From Polaribacter marinaquae (GTDB lineage: Bacteria; Bacteroidota; Bacteroidia; Flavobacteriales; Flavobacteriaceae): DNA of 64,000 bases. Made by a program: the position numbers and the translations under genes. The stretch is taken from NCBI RefSeq assembly GCF_038019025.1, contig NZ_CP150496.1, forward strand, positions 2,496,001 to 2,560,000, given 5' to 3'. Of this stretch, positions 27,397 through 37,461 are shown in pieces (position 1 is the stretch's first letter; each line of letters opens with the position of its first letter). Under the pieces are notes generated by a model, which saw only the letters and a program-made list of their open reading frames with translations, did not search any database and was not told the origin of the DNA.

Positions 27397-29780
27397 GATT
27401 CTATTTGTCTTATTAAGTCGTTAAGAGTTATGGTTTTCTTTTCATCAAAATCTTTTTGATAAATAACCTCTACTCTTAATGCTTTTAAACCAGAAACACC
27501 TTGTAAATCTTCTAATTCTAAAAATTCAATTTTACCTAATTGTTTTCTAGATTGTAAAAAGTTTATGTATTTAATATATTCTAAAGCATCTTTATCTTGA
27601 GAATATATAATTGCAATTTTACCAGGCTGTGTAACCCTTTCTTCTGTATTTTTAATATTTGCTTTATCTATTCTTTTCTTAATTATTTCGTATCTAATAT
27701 TATAAGCACCATCAACATCAAATTGTTTTTCATCCATCCTAAACTTAATAGCCATAGGATTACTGTGAACTAAAATTAAAGACGCAACTCTTAAGTTATG
27801 TGGCATTGTATCTACCAAAGTATATGCAATATTTTCCATTTCGCACATTGTTTGCAGTTGCCATAAACGCAAATTGTATAGATAAATATTGTCGAAAGAA
27901 TTCTTTTTAGTGATTGATTCACCAATATACATGTTAAACTCTACACCATCGGTTTTATATCTTTCAAAATAATGAGGATACATTTTTTGAGCATCCTTTT
28001 GTTTTTTATCGATATATTTAGCTAATTTTTCGTTGATAAGATTTACACTTTTTTCGTAGTCTTTTCTTTTTTCATAAACCACATTTAAATCTTCATCTAA
28101 ACGGTTCATGTAAATATCTACTTTTTTGGCTAAATTTTTATCTAATTCTTTAATGTGATTAAAAACAGGGTATATTTCTCTTTGTAAAAAATCTAAAATA
28201 TTAACCTCGTCACCAGCATTTAAATCTTGTTTAACATCTTTTAAAAAGGTTGATACTCTATACATCAACTCGTTGTAAATTGGTAATTTTTCCTTTTTAC
28301 AAGCGTCTTTTAAAACAGAAATTGCCAAAGATAATTGTGTAATTAAATCTTCTTTAATTGCTGTATTTCTTGCATCAGAAGAACCTTTAATATCACTTTG
28401 ACCAAACAACGGATACACATCTTTAAACACAATTTCGTCTAACTTTGCATTGTCGTTAGTTTGAAATTCTGTATGATATTTTTCTGCAGCTTCATAAAAA
28501 CGCCATTTAACAGATTCGTGAATAGAAGTATAGTTTTCTTGAATTGTAGCTTCTAAAACATTTTGTCTTTCTTCTGATGTCCTTTTTACCGCAGCTTCAA
28601 AAACAGGAATAATATCTTTTAATTTGTTAATATTTACCGAGTTTAAATCGTATGCATTTGGCGACGCAATTTCTAATAATGCCAAGTCGCCACTTTTGGT
28701 AGCTTTAATTGGTATTAAAATAATACTTTGAATTCCGCCATCATATAAATTATGATAAAAAGGATTTTTATCTGTAGCTTTACCATATTCTTCGATATCA
28801 GAAATGATAAAAGTTTCATGATTTACAAAAACCTTTTGCATTACTTCTTCACAAAAGTAATTTGAAGAACAATTAATTTCTTCTTTATTATTTAAAATGA
28901 TGCTATTTGATTTGTTTACGATAGTTTCGCACAACTTGTCGTTTAAATTGTCGAAAATAGAATAGCCTAATTTTAAATCTTTAATAGCATAAAAATCTCT
29001 TAAGTTGTTTTGAAGTTTAAAGATTAAACTATCATCACTTGCTAATAAATTTGCTTTTATAGAAGACAACATTTCTTCTGATGTAACATCAAAAAGATTG
29101 ATAAGCCCAAAACCTTTAAAAATATAACTATTTGGTGGAAATTTCTCTTTCCAAATATCTATGTTATCAAAGTTATTTAATAATTCTCTGTAATCTTCTT
29201 TTGTAATTTTAGGTGCAATTTTTGTTGGTGTAATTTCAGAAAAGTCACCATTAAAAGCTGCTCTATAATATTTCATTGTACCAGAAGTTCTATCTGGAAT
29301 ATCAAAATAAAAAGGTCTTTTTAAATCGATTTTATATCCATAAACAAAACTTAGAATAAAAGTACATGCTAGAATGTACATACTTTCGTCTTGAAAATTT
29401 CTAACAGAAAGTTCGTAATCTTCGCCAGCGTTGTCTAAAATGTTTTTAAAACGATCTGTAAATTTAAAGGAAGTAAATAAAAACGGTATACTTGCTGCTT
29501 TTATTTCATTTAAAAGTAAAGGTTCTGGAAATAAAGGATTTAATACTAACTCTATTTCTTCTTCATATTTATCTAAAAGAGAATAATCTGAAAAACCATC
29601 ATTTAATTCTGGATGCTGCTTAAACAGCTTTACCATTTCTAAAGCAGAACTGTAAAACGGATGCCCTTTATAAGATTCATGCGTGTATTTTTCATAAAGA
29701 TCATAAACCTTTCTAAAAGAAATGTTTAGCTGTAGCGGTAATTCTACTTCGGTTTCTATGTTAGATTTTATGATTTTCAT
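27393..29780 (-). CDS. Large GAF-domain protein of unknown function
   Basis: 795 aa, no signal peptide and no membrane helix. A GAF-like domain sits at about residues 290-400 (ISDIEEYGKATDKNPFYHNL, GGIQSIILIPIKATKSGDLALLEIASP). After it come long alpha-helical, partly coiled-coil segments (about 400-620) and a C-terminal alpha/beta portion. No kinase, cyclase or DNA-binding motif is visible. Homologues occur as single long proteins in flavobacteria. It converges on the HD-PycTM gene; whether the two interact is not shown by the sequence. Confidence 0.82.
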   Translation of the reverse strand: MKIIKSNIETEVELPLQLNISFRKVYDLYEKYTHESYKGHPFYSSALEMVKLFKQHPELNDGFSDYSLLDKYEEEIELVLNPLFPEPLLLNEIKAASIPFLFTSFKFTDRFKNILDNAGEDYELSVRNFQDESMYILACTFILSFVYGYKIDLKRPFYFDIPDRTSGTMKYYRAAFNGDFSEITPTKIAPKITKEDYRELLNNFDNIDIWKEKFPPNSYIFKGFGLINLFDVTSEEMLSSIKANLLASDDSLIFKLQNNLRDFYAIKDLKLGYSIFDNLNDKLCETIVNKSNSIILNNKEEINCSSNYFCEEVMQKVFVNHETFIISDIEEYGKATDKNPFYHNLYDGGIQSIILIPIKATKSGDLALLEIASPNAYDLNSVNINKLKDIIPVFEAAVKRTSEERQNVLEATIQENYTSIHESVKWRFYEAAEKYHTEFQTNDNAKLDEIVFKDVYPLFGQSDIKGSSDARNTAIKEDLITQLSLAISVLKDACKKEKLPIYNELMYRVSTFLKDVKQDLNAGDEVNILDFLQREIYPVFNHIKELDKNLAKKVDIYMNRLDEDLNVVYEKRKDYEKSVNLINEKLAKYIDKKQKDAQKMYPHYFERYKTDGVEFNMYIGESITKKNSFDNIYLYNLRLWQLQTMCEMENIAYTLVDTMPHNLRVASLILVHSNPMAIKFRMDEKQFDVDGAYNIRYEIIKKRIDKANIKNTEERVTQPGKIAIIYSQDKDALEYIKYINFLQSRKQLGKIEFLELEDLQGVSGLKALRVEVIYQKDFDEKKTITLNDLIRQIES

Positions 29781-29940
29781 CTTTTAAATTTAGGGTGCAA
29801 ATTTACAAAATTGTGCCTATTTGGTCGTTTATAGCAACAATAACTTTCGAGGTTTTACTCTTAAAGATAAAAAAAAATAGCTAAGTAGTCCTTTATAATT
29901 TATTGCTAAATTATTTTTAAGCCTTAAATAAAGTGTTTTA

Positions 29941-31251
29941 TTATTTTTGTCTGAAATAAATTGTAATTGGTACACCAGAAAAATCATATAAATCTCTTAG
30001 TTTATTTTCTAAGAATCTTTTATAAGGATCTCTTACATATTGTGGTAAATTACAAAAGAATGCAAATTGCGGAGTAGGAGTTGGCAACTGCATGCAGTAC
30101 TTTATTTTTACAAATTTTCCTTTAATTGCTGGTGGCGGGTAACTTTTAACAATGTCTAACATAGCATCGTTTAGTTTACTTGTAGGTATTTTAAATTTAC
30201 GTTTTTCAAAAACTTCTACAGCCGTTTCTATTGCTTTAAATAAACGTTGTTTTGTTAATGCAGAAATAAATACAATTGGTACATCTGTAAATGGTTCGAT
30301 TTGTTTTCTAACCATTGCTTCAAAATCTCTCATTGTATTGGTTTCTTTCTCAATTAAATCCCATTTATTAATTAAGATTACCACACCTTTTCTGTTTTTT
30401 TCTGCTAACCAGAAAATATTTTGATCTTGTCCTTCGAAACCACGAGTAGCATCTACAACTAAAACAATTACATCAGAATATTCGATAGATCTTACAGCTC
30501 TCATTACAGAGTAAAACTCTAAATCTTCTTTAACTTTAGATTTTTTTCTAATTCCGGCAGTATCTACAAGATTAAAATCGAAACCAAATCTATTATATTT
30601 TGTATCTATAGAATCTCTAGTTGTACCTGCAATATTGGTAACTATATTTCTGTCTTTACCAATTAAGGCATTTATAAATGACGATTTACCTGCGTTTGGT
30701 CTACCAACTACGGCAAATCTTGGTAACTCTTCTTTTTCTAAATCAACTTCTTCTGGTTCGGGCATTTTTTCTGTAATTGCATCTAAAATGTCTCCGGTAC
30801 CACTACCGTTAATAGAAGAAATTGTATGGTAATCTCCTAAACCTAAGTTGTAAAATTCAACAGCATCTGCATCTCGCATTGCATTGTCTACTTTGTTAAC
30901 TGTTAAGAAAATTGGTTTTTTAACTTTACGTAAAAGTTTTGCAACTTCAGCATCCATAGGTGTTATACCTTCTTCTACATCTACAACAAAAACAATAATA
31001 TCTGCTTCTTCTATAGCTAAAGCTACTTGTTTTCTAATTTCTTCTTCAAAAATATCATCAGAACCAATAGTATAACCACCTGTATCTATAACAGAAAATT
31101 CTTTTCCGTTCCAGTCAGATTTTCCATAATGTCTATCACGTGTAACTCCACTTACAGAATCTACAATTGCTTCTCTTCTTTGTACAAGTCTATTAAAAAG
31201 TGTCGACTTTCCTACATTTGGTCTTCCTACAATGGCAACAATACTATTCAT
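29941..31251 (-). CDS. der: Ribosome-associated GTPase Der (EngA)
   Basis: 436 aa from the ATG ending at 31251 ([19 protein letters not shown]). A longer frame adds ten non-conserved residues and is rejected. Two tandem GTPase domains: GRPNVGKST / DTGGYT / NKVD and GRPNAGKSS / [10 protein letters not shown] / NKWD. A C-terminal KH-like domain ends in [11 protein letters not shown]. It is essential for 50S assembly. The 160 bp between its stop and the start of the GAF gene is AT-rich without other visible features. Confidence 0.98.
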   Translation of the reverse strand: MNSIVAIVGRPNVGKSTLFNRLVQRREAIVDSVSGVTRDRHYGKSDWNGKEFSVIDTGGYTIGSDDIFEEEIRKQVALAIEEADIIVFVVDVEEGITPMDAEVAKLLRKVKKPIFLTVNKVDNAMRDADAVEFYNLGLGDYHTISSINGSGTGDILDAITEKMPEPEEVDLEKEELPRFAVVGRPNAGKSSFINALIGKDRNIVTNIAGTTRDSIDTKYNRFGFDFNLVDTAGIRKKSKVKEDLEFYSVMRAVRSIEYSDVIVLVVDATRGFEGQDQNIFWLAEKNRKGVVILINKWDLIEKETNTMRDFEAMVRKQIEPFTDVPIVFISALTKQRLFKAIETAVEVFEKRKFKIPTSKLNDAMLDIVKSYPPPAIKGKFVKIKYCMQLPTPTPQFAFFCNLPQYVRDPYKRFLENKLRDLYDFSGVPITIYFRQK

Positions 31252-31325
31252 TTTGAATTCTAATTTTTTGCAAAGATACAATTTAAGGTTGTAAGAAAGA
31301 TACTAAAAAAAGAAGTCTTTAAAAA

Positions 31326-31357
31326 ACAAAAAACCAGCAAGTTAAATTGCTGGTTTT
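31326..31357 (-). terminator. Terminator of the choice-of-anchor-I gene
   Basis: AAAACCAGCAA (31330-31340) pairs perfectly with 31347-31357 around a 6-nt loop. On the minus strand the stem is followed by TTTTTTGTTTTTT. Confidence 0.85.
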
Positions 31358-31377
31358 ATTTTAATTAAAAGTAGTAA

Positions 31378-32889
31378 TTAGTTGTTCTGATAAATAGTAA
31401 CAGTTCCGCTATCTTCATTAGAAACTACTAGTAAATCTTTACCGTTTGGGCTATCTTCAGATTTTATAACCAATAATCCTTCCGGAGCTTCATCATCAGA
31501 ATTAGAAAGTATCTGTAAAAACTCTGGAGCATTTGGGTTTGTAATATCATACACCATAACTTGATCGTTTCTTTCTAAACCAACAAATAAAATATAACGT
31601 TGATCGCCTATGTTTAAAACTTCTACACTTTCTGGTTCTGCACCTTTATCATCACTTCTTTTATCATTATCATTAAATCTGTCTGTAGTTAATGCTAAAG
31701 TTTGAGTTGCGATGCTGTTTCCAGAATCGTATACCAAATTACCGTTATCAGACCAAATACTAAAAGATCTTGCACCATAACTATATAGTTCTTCAACTTT
31801 ACCATCGTTATTTGCATCACCTAAAGTTGTAGTAGTTTTTAAACGACCAAGATTCATTTCATTTAAATAATCTTTATCATAATCAAATACAGTTTCGTCT
31901 AAAGTTAAATCGTCCATTCTAACTTCTTCGCTAAATCCATCGTAATCTCTTGCATCACCTTCATTTGCAGAAATAATGTATTCTACTCCGTTAATTTTAA
32001 CATATACAATAGCATCTGGCATGTAAATACCTTTCACTGGCCAAGATTTTAATTCTTTTACGTCGTCTTTATCACTTGCGTCTAAAGTGTTTTTTGCTAA
32101 AGAGTAATCTTTAAAACCTAAAGGATAAATGGCTTCGATTGTTTTTGTTTGTAAGTTAACTTTAGCAATTCCGTTGTTTTCTTGTAAAGAAACCCAAGCA
32201 GTTTTAGAATCTTCTGAAATTGCTACATATTCTGGTTCTACATCTTTCGCTAAATCTGCATTTGGTCCAAAAACTCTAAAACCTTCACTTTCTAAAGAAG
32301 CTTCTTGTGCGTTAAAAGCATTAAAATTTAAAGTTGTAACAGCATCGTTTTCTAGGTTAATGATACTTATACTTCCTTCTGGGTCTACTGTATAGTCATC
32401 ATTTGGTTCACCTTCATTTGCAGAAACAATCATCTTTCCGTCTGGTGAAAAAGTTACCATATCTGGCAAAGAACCTACAGTATATTGTTTTAATAAAGAA
32501 TTGTCTACTGTATTGTAAAGTAATATTTTCCCAGGATTTTGTTTTACGTTATCTTCTACTGCAATTGCTAATTTTCCTTCAAAAATAGCAACACTATTAG
32601 GTGCACCGTAAGCATTTAAACTTATAGAGTTTTCTTTTACAGGTGTGTCTAAATTTGAAATATCATGAATAGAAATCTCGTTTAAATCTACGTTTACAGT
32701 AAAAAGTTTTTTCGAGATTTTGTCATAAGCTGTAATTTCTGATGCACCTTCACCACCTACTTTGATGGTAGTTTTATGAGTAAAATTAACTGATGTATCT
32801 ACAGGAGTGATAACAGGATTAACATCGTCTTTACAACTAAAAGTAAAAGCTAATAAAGAGAATAAAGTAATTTTTTGTAATGTTTTCAT
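31378..32889 (-). CDS. Choice-of-anchor I domain lipoprotein
   Basis: 503 aa. Lipoprotein signal (LLAFTFSCKDD). Choice-of-anchor I proteins are seven-bladed beta-propeller-like secreted proteins: GGEGASEITAYDKISKKLF near the start, MVTFSPDGKMIVSANEGEP, DVEPEYVAISEDSKTAWVSL, ISANEGDARDYDGF and GAEPESVEV. DANNDGKVEELY could bind Ca2+. Cell-surface display is likely and the biochemical role is unknown. Monocistronic. Confidence 0.92.
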   Translation of the reverse strand: MKTLQKITLFSLLAFTFSCKDDVNPVITPVDTSVNFTHKTTIKVGGEGASEITAYDKISKKLFTVNVDLNEISIHDISNLDTPVKENSISLNAYGAPNSVAIFEGKLAIAVEDNVKQNPGKILLYNTVDNSLLKQYTVGSLPDMVTFSPDGKMIVSANEGEPNDDYTVDPEGSISIINLENDAVTTLNFNAFNAQEASLESEGFRVFGPNADLAKDVEPEYVAISEDSKTAWVSLQENNGIAKVNLQTKTIEAIYPLGFKDYSLAKNTLDASDKDDVKELKSWPVKGIYMPDAIVYVKINGVEYIISANEGDARDYDGFSEEVRMDDLTLDETVFDYDKDYLNEMNLGRLKTTTTLGDANNDGKVEELYSYGARSFSIWSDNGNLVYDSGNSIATQTLALTTDRFNDNDKRSDDKGAEPESVEVLNIGDQRYILFVGLERNDQVMVYDITNPNAPEFLQILSNSDDEAPEGLLVIKSEDSPNGKDLLVVSNEDSGTVTIYQNN

Positions 32890-33038
32890 TGTTTGATTTT
32901 AGTTTTTGCAAAAATGAACTCAAAAACTAAAAATCGTGTTAAATGAAATATAAGTAAACATTAGATTTTACATTTATTTGTAAAATAATTGTTTATTAGG
33001 GTTGTAAGATAGTTGTCTAATGTAAATTAAATGTAATA

Positions 33039-33923
33039 TTATTTTTGATTGTAACCAAAGCGTTTTAATTGCGTTTTATCGCTACGCCAGTTTTTATTAA
33101 CCTTAACGTAAAGTTCTATAAAAACCTTTTTCATAAAAAACTTTTCTAGATCTTTTCTAGCTTCTGCACCAACTCTTTTAATGGCAGAACCTTTATGACC
33201 TATAATTATTCCTTTTTGAGTTTCTCTCTCGACCATAATTACAGATCTTATTCTAACAATATTTTCTTCTTCTATAAACTCTTCTGTTTCTACTTCTACA
33301 GAATACGGAATTTCTTTCTTATAATGAATTAAAATCTTTTCTCTAATTTTTTCATTTACAAAAAAACGTTCTGGTTTGTCAGTTAATTGGTCTTTCGGAT
33401 AAAAAGGAGGTCCTTCTGGTAAAAGTTCTTTAATTTTATTAAAAACGGCAGCAACATTAAACCTTTCTAATGCAGAAATTACAAAAACTTCTGCATTGGG
33501 TACTTTCTCTCGCCAGTATTTTATTTTTTCTTCGACATCTTCTTGAGATGATTTATCAATTTTGTTTAATAAAAGAATAACAGGAATTTCACTATGGATT
33601 ATCTTATTGAAGAAAGCTTCGTTTTTCAATTCTTTTTCGCCAATTTCTACCATGTAGATTAAAATATCGGCATCCTCAAAAGCAGATTTCACAAAATCCA
33701 TCATCGAAGATTGAAGCTCATAAGCTGGTTTTAAGATACCTGGCGTGTCAGAAAATACAATTTGATGCTCCTCATCATTTACAATGCCCAAAATACGATG
33801 TCTAGTCGTTTGAGCTTTCGGAGTAATTATTGATAGTTTTTCTCCTACCAAAGCATTCATTAATGTCGATTTTCCTACGTTAGGATTTCCTATGATGTTT
33901 ACAAAACCTGCTTTATGTGTCAT
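33039..33923 (-). CDS. era: GTPase Era
   Basis: 294 aa. G1 [18 protein letters not shown]2 region TPKAQTTRHRI, G3 FSDTPGI, G4 LLNKIDK and G5 SALERF. The C-terminal type II KH domain carries QKGIIIGHKGSAIKRVG. Era binds 16S rRNA 3' end and aids 30S maturation. The gene is single, followed on the minus strand by 149 bp without features. Confidence 0.98.
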   Translation of the reverse strand: MTHKAGFVNIIGNPNVGKSTLMNALVGEKLSIITPKAQTTRHRILGIVNDEEHQIVFSDTPGILKPAYELQSSMMDFVKSAFEDADILIYMVEIGEKELKNEAFFNKIIHSEIPVILLLNKIDKSSQEDVEEKIKYWREKVPNAEVFVISALERFNVAAVFNKIKELLPEGPPFYPKDQLTDKPERFFVNEKIREKILIHYKKEIPYSVEVETEEFIEEENIVRIRSVIMVERETQKGIIIGHKGSAIKRVGAEARKDLEKFFMKKVFIELYVKVNKNWRSDKTQLKRFGYNQK

Positions 33924-34001
33924 AATGCAAAGATAAATAGATTTTATATCGGATTAGAATTTAGAGGATTAAAAAAAGATTAAAATTTTTTCGATAAAAG
34001 T

Positions 34002-34033
34002 TTGGTTAGTACTTTAAATATGTTGTATATTTG
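34002..34033 (+). promoter_or_regulatory. Flavobacterial sigma-A promoter for tRNA-fMet
   Basis: TTG at 34002-34004 and TATATTTG at 34026-34033, 21 bp apart, fit the Bacteroidota TTG/TAnnTTTG promoter. It lies about 70 bp before the mature tRNA. Confidence 0.7.
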
Positions 34034-34103
34034 CAACCCGGAAATAACGTGTCGAATTTATGAGTCGAAAGTTTAAAGCTAAGTCGTTTATCTGAAATCA
34101 CAA

Positions 34104-34176
<73 letters not shown>

Positions 34177-34184
34177 CTAAGTAT

Positions 34185-34214
34185 AAGCTTCATAGAAATA
34201 TGAAGCTTTTTTTT
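34185..34214 (+). terminator. Terminator after tRNA-fMet
   Basis: AAGCTTCATA (34185-34194) pairs perfectly with 34199-34208 around a GAAA tetraloop, followed by a T run to 34214. Confidence 0.93.
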
Positions 34215-34324
34215 GTGCTTAATTTTTTTACTTTTATTTGCTTTACTATACCGCAAAACGTGCACAGTTTGTTTGTTTGTAAAATTATCTGCAATTTTTT
34301 TTCATTTAAAATAAGTTACATGAA

Positions 34325-34461
34325 GTGAAAAGTTTTTTACTTTTTGTGCAGATTTAGATGAAAACATAGAAAATAGTTCAATTGAAAATGAAATTTTATC
34401 AATAGGAGGAGAAGATGAACAAGATCCAAGTGAAGATGAAAACCCAACTAATGTAAGATAG
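34325..34461 (+). pseudogene. Possible frameshifted small acidic peptide gene
   Basis: From 34348 to the TAG at 34459-34461 the frame reads CADLDENIENSSIENEILSI then a very acidic tail (GGEDEQDPSEDENPTNVR), with no in-frame start codon. A GTG at 34325 in the next frame gives a hydrophobic MKSFLLF segment. One extra T in the T run near 34341-34345 would join them into a short signal-peptide-plus-acidic-tail protein. It lies 31 bp before the TPR kinase gene. Either a decayed gene, a sequencing error, or non-coding DNA that looks coding by chance. Confidence 0.4.
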
Positions 34462-34492
34462 TGATTTTAAGAAATTATAGTACATTAGAGGA

Positions 34493-36415
34493 ATGAAACA
34501 AGTAAAAGTAGCATTCCTCTTTTTTGTTTTATTTTCATTTTTATCATGTGAAAAACAAGATGATAAATTAGAGAATGATTCAAAACAAAAATCCCTAGCA
34601 AAAGAATTCTTTAAAAGTGCAGATTATAAAAAATCGAGTAATGCCAAAAGATTAGAAAATTCAAAAATATTTATTTCTGATAATAAGTTAAATTCAACTG
34701 ATAAGTATTTGATGTACAATAATATCAGCTATTTATCGAGTAAATTAAACAAAATAGACAGTGCAATATTTTATTCAAAAAAAATGTTGAGACTGCCTAG
34801 TGTAGAAAATGATATAAATCTAAAAGGAAAAGTTTATTATAAGCTAGGGATTTATCAGTACAAAAAAAACGCACAGGATAGTTCTTATTTTTTCTATGCT
34901 AAATCTAAAAATGAGTTTTTAAAATTAAAGGATAGTGTATCTGTTGGGAAAAGCTTATCTAATTTAGCAATAATAGAATCAAATTTTGGAAGCTATTCTT
35001 TAAGTGATTCTTTGGCTGTAGAATCTTTAAAGTTTTTTAATGGAAAAGAACCAAAAACAATGGCTTCTAGTTTAAATTGTTTAGCCATTAATGCTAAAAA
35101 AAGATCATTTTATAACGAAGCTATTGCTTACTATATTTCTGCTTTGAAAATTACCACAAGAAAAAGCTCTAAAATTAGGTTTCGAAATAATTTAGCGATT
35201 GCACACAAAGAGTTAAAGAATTATAAAAAATCGATTTTAATTTTTGAAGAGTTGTTGCAAGACACTATTACAAGTCAAAAAACAAAGACAAGAGTTATAG
35301 ATAATTTAGCATATGTAAAGTGGTTAGAAAATTCAGATGTAAATGTATTAAAAGAATTGTTGTTTGCTAATTCTAAAAAACTTCAGCTTAAAGATAATTA
35401 TGGTTTAATAGCAAATTACAGTCATTTATCCGATTATTTTCAAGAAAAAAACAGAAAAAAATCATTGCAATATGCTATAGAAATGTATAAAATTTCAAGA
35501 AAAGTAAAAAGCATTCAAGATGTTTTAGAAGCTATAGATAAGATTGTAGAAAGACAGCCGCCTGAAAAGGCTATTACATATTATAAAGAAAGTATTAATT
35601 TAAGAGATAGTTTACAAGAAGCAGAGACTAAAAGACAGTTTAGGTTTGCTAAAATTAAATATAATTACGACGAAGAAGAAAAACTAAAAGAAAAGTTTAG
35701 AAACCTAGCAATTGAAAATGAATTAAAAGTAGAAAAAGAGAATAGCCAAAAGAAGAATAGTATAATTATCGGAATTCTTTTAATTTCTGGTCTGTTATTT
35801 TTATTATACAGACGTAAACAATTACATAAAAAAAGAGTTTTACAAGAGAGTTATAATACTGAAACAAGAATAGCAAAGAGATTACATGATGAATTGGGTA
35901 ATGATGTTTTTAATACGCTTGTAAAAGTTCAGAATCCAAAGATCAATACATTAGAGATTATAGATGATTTAGATAAAATCTACCATCAAACACGTTCCAT
36001 TTCACATGAAAATAATGCTATTAAAACTGGAGATAAATTCGAAAGTTATTTTAGACATTTAGTAGCAAGTTATAATACAAATGATTGTAAGATTATTATA
36101 AAAGGGTTATCTGACATTCATCTAAACAACCTAGCTGCTGAAAAGCAAATTGTGGTTTACAGAATATTTAATGAACTTTTTGTAAATATGAAGAAGCATA
36201 GTAAAGCTAGTTTGGTAATGTTGACTTTTACAAAAAAGAATAGTAGAATAGAAATGATTTATTTTGATAACGGAATTGGTTTTGAAAAAGAGAATATTGT
36301 TCATAAAAATGGACTTAAAAATATGGAAACCCGTATAAAAACTATTAACGGAACTATTAATTTTGAAAACAAACCAGGTAAAGGATTAAAAGTTAGTATT
36401 CATTTTAAAAGTTAA
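34493..36415 (+). CDS. TPR-containing sensor histidine kinase
   Basis: 640 aa. Lipoprotein-like signal (FSFLSCEKQ), TPR repeats over about residues 60-370 (periplasmic), a coiled coil, a membrane helix at about 421-438 (IIIGILLISGLLFLLY), then a cytoplasmic kinase. The phospho-acceptor is in RLHDELGNDVFN (HisKA_3 type, His near 465). The ATPase has NELFVNMKKHSKAS (N box), DNGIGF (G1), GLKNMETRI and GKGLKVSIHF (G2). It would sense an envelope or extracellular signal and phosphorylate the response regulator encoded 2 bp downstream. Confidence 0.94.
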   Translation: MKQVKVAFLFFVLFSFLSCEKQDDKLENDSKQKSLAKEFFKSADYKKSSNAKRLENSKIFISDNKLNSTDKYLMYNNISYLSSKLNKIDSAIFYSKKMLRLPSVENDINLKGKVYYKLGIYQYKKNAQDSSYFFYAKSKNEFLKLKDSVSVGKSLSNLAIIESNFGSYSLSDSLAVESLKFFNGKEPKTMASSLNCLAINAKKRSFYNEAIAYYISALKITTRKSSKIRFRNNLAIAHKELKNYKKSILIFEELLQDTITSQKTKTRVIDNLAYVKWLENSDVNVLKELLFANSKKLQLKDNYGLIANYSHLSDYFQEKNRKKSLQYAIEMYKISRKVKSIQDVLEAIDKIVERQPPEKAITYYKESINLRDSLQEAETKRQFRFAKIKYNYDEEEKLKEKFRNLAIENELKVEKENSQKKNSIIIGILLISGLLFLLYRRKQLHKKRVLQESYNTETRIAKRLHDELGNDVFNTLVKVQNPKINTLEIIDDLDKIYHQTRSISHENNAIKTGDKFESYFRHLVASYNTNDCKIIIKGLSDIHLNNLAAEKQIVVYRIFNELFVNMKKHSKASLVMLTFTKKNSRIEMIYFDNGIGFEKENIVHKNGLKNMETRIKTINGTINFENKPGKGLKVSIHFKS

Positions 36416-36417
36416 AA

Positions 36418-37086
36418 ATGTTTAAAAAAGTTTTAGTTGTAGAAGATTTTGATGTTATAAATAGCGGTATTAAAATTGCTTTAGATGAAATAGGAATTCA
36501 TCATGTAGATTATATTTCTTATTGTGATGAAGCTTTTTTAAAAATTAAAAGCGCTTTTTTAAAAGGAGAACCTTACGGTTTAATTATTTCAGATTTATCT
36601 TTTGAAAACGATGGTACACCTCAACAATTAAAATCCGGAGAAGAATTGATAACCAAAATTAGAGAAGAATTTATTGATTTAAAAATTATAGTTTTTTCTG
36701 TAGAAGATAAACCGTACACAATACAAAATTTATATAAAAATTTAAAGATCCAAAGTTATATTTGGAAAAATAGAAACGGATTAAAAGAATTAAAAAAAGC
36801 AATTTATAAATCTTTTACTTCTAGTGAGTTTTACATTTCTCCAGAGTTACATGCTGCAATTCATCCTAAAAAAGCTGTAGAAATTACAGATTATGATCTC
36901 TCTTTGATCAAATACCTTTCGCTAGGTTTTTTACAGGAGGTTATTAGTGAAAAATTAAAAGAAAAAGGAATAACACCTTCAAGTACAAGTGCTATAGAAA
37001 AAAGATTAAAGTTTTTAAAAGAACATTTTAATGCCAATAATCCTGCACATTTGGTTGCAATAGCTAAAGATTTTGGTTTGATTTAA
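36418..37086 (+). CDS. Response regulator, REC plus LuxR-like HTH
   Basis: 222 aa. Receiver domain: KVLVVEDFDVINSGIKIAL (acidic pair E-D), LIISDLSF with phospho-acceptor Asp, IIVFSVEDKP (Ser) and a Lys at YIWKNRNG. The C-terminal ~65 residues (ITDYDLSLIKYLSLGFLQEV, SSTSAIEKRLKFLKEHF) fit a LuxR/NarL-type HTH, though diverged. Translation is coupled to the kinase gene, so it is the cognate regulator. Targets are unknown. Confidence 0.92.
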   Translation: MFKKVLVVEDFDVINSGIKIALDEIGIHHVDYISYCDEAFLKIKSAFLKGEPYGLIISDLSFENDGTPQQLKSGEELITKIREEFIDLKIIVFSVEDKPYTIQNLYKNLKIQSYIWKNRNGLKELKKAIYKSFTSSEFYISPELHAAIHPKKAVEITDYDLSLIKYLSLGFLQEVISEKLKEKGITPSSTSAIEKRLKFLKEHFNANNPAHLVAIAKDFGLI

Positions 37087-37135
37087 AATTCTTATGCAAT
37101 ATAATTGTTTATGCTAGGGAAAGCTTTAGTGTTTT

Positions 37136-37339
37136 TTGTGTTTTAAGAAATTAGGTTTGTTATTTAAAAATGCTAAATACTTCAAAAAAGAGAATCATAG
37201 TATAAAGGTGTACCCACATATTGAATTAGCGGAAATATTTAAACAATTAATAACCTTTGGGATAACTAAAAAAGTCAGGGAATTTAAAGGTGTAATACAG
37301 ATAATTGACGGATATTTGGTGTTTATTTTCTTCGAATAA
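37136..37339 (+). CDS. Uncertain small ORF
   Basis: 67 aa from a TTG codon (MCFKKLGLLFKNAKYF). No signal peptide, no motif I recognise, and no clear ribosome-binding site. The C-terminal third is hydrophobic (GVIQIIDGYLVFIFFE). It could be a gene remnant or spurious. Confidence 0.25.
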   Translation: MCFKKLGLLFKNAKYFKKENHSIKVYPHIELAEIFKQLITFGITKKVREFKGVIQIIDGYLVFIFFE

Positions 37340-37359
37340 GCAACAACCTTAATTAAAGA

Positions 37360-37453
37360 GAACCGACCTAAATAGTTTTTTATAGTACGTCTTAGCTACT
37401 GTGGCACAGTAAGATGTAATACTTAGATAAGGATTTACTGATAAGGTAGGTTC
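37360..37453. other. Structured intergenic segment, possible small RNA
   Basis: GAACCGACCT (37360-37369) pairs with AGGTAGGTTC (37444-37453), 9 of 10. Inside, TACGTCTTA-CTGTG pairs with CACAG-TAAGATGTA, with a 4-nt bulge. Together they would form a closed branched RNA of about 94 nt between the response regulator and the K+ transporter genes. Function and strand are unknown. Confidence 0.4.
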
Positions 37454-37461
37454 TAACTGTT

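Noticed and set aside
26194..29780. A complete Pycsar defence locus
   Set aside because: No nucleotide cyclase gene is adjacent; the GAF protein shows no cyclase motif.
29941..31281. Longer start for Der at 31281
   Set aside because: It adds [10 protein letters not shown] before the conserved [17 protein letters not shown] start.
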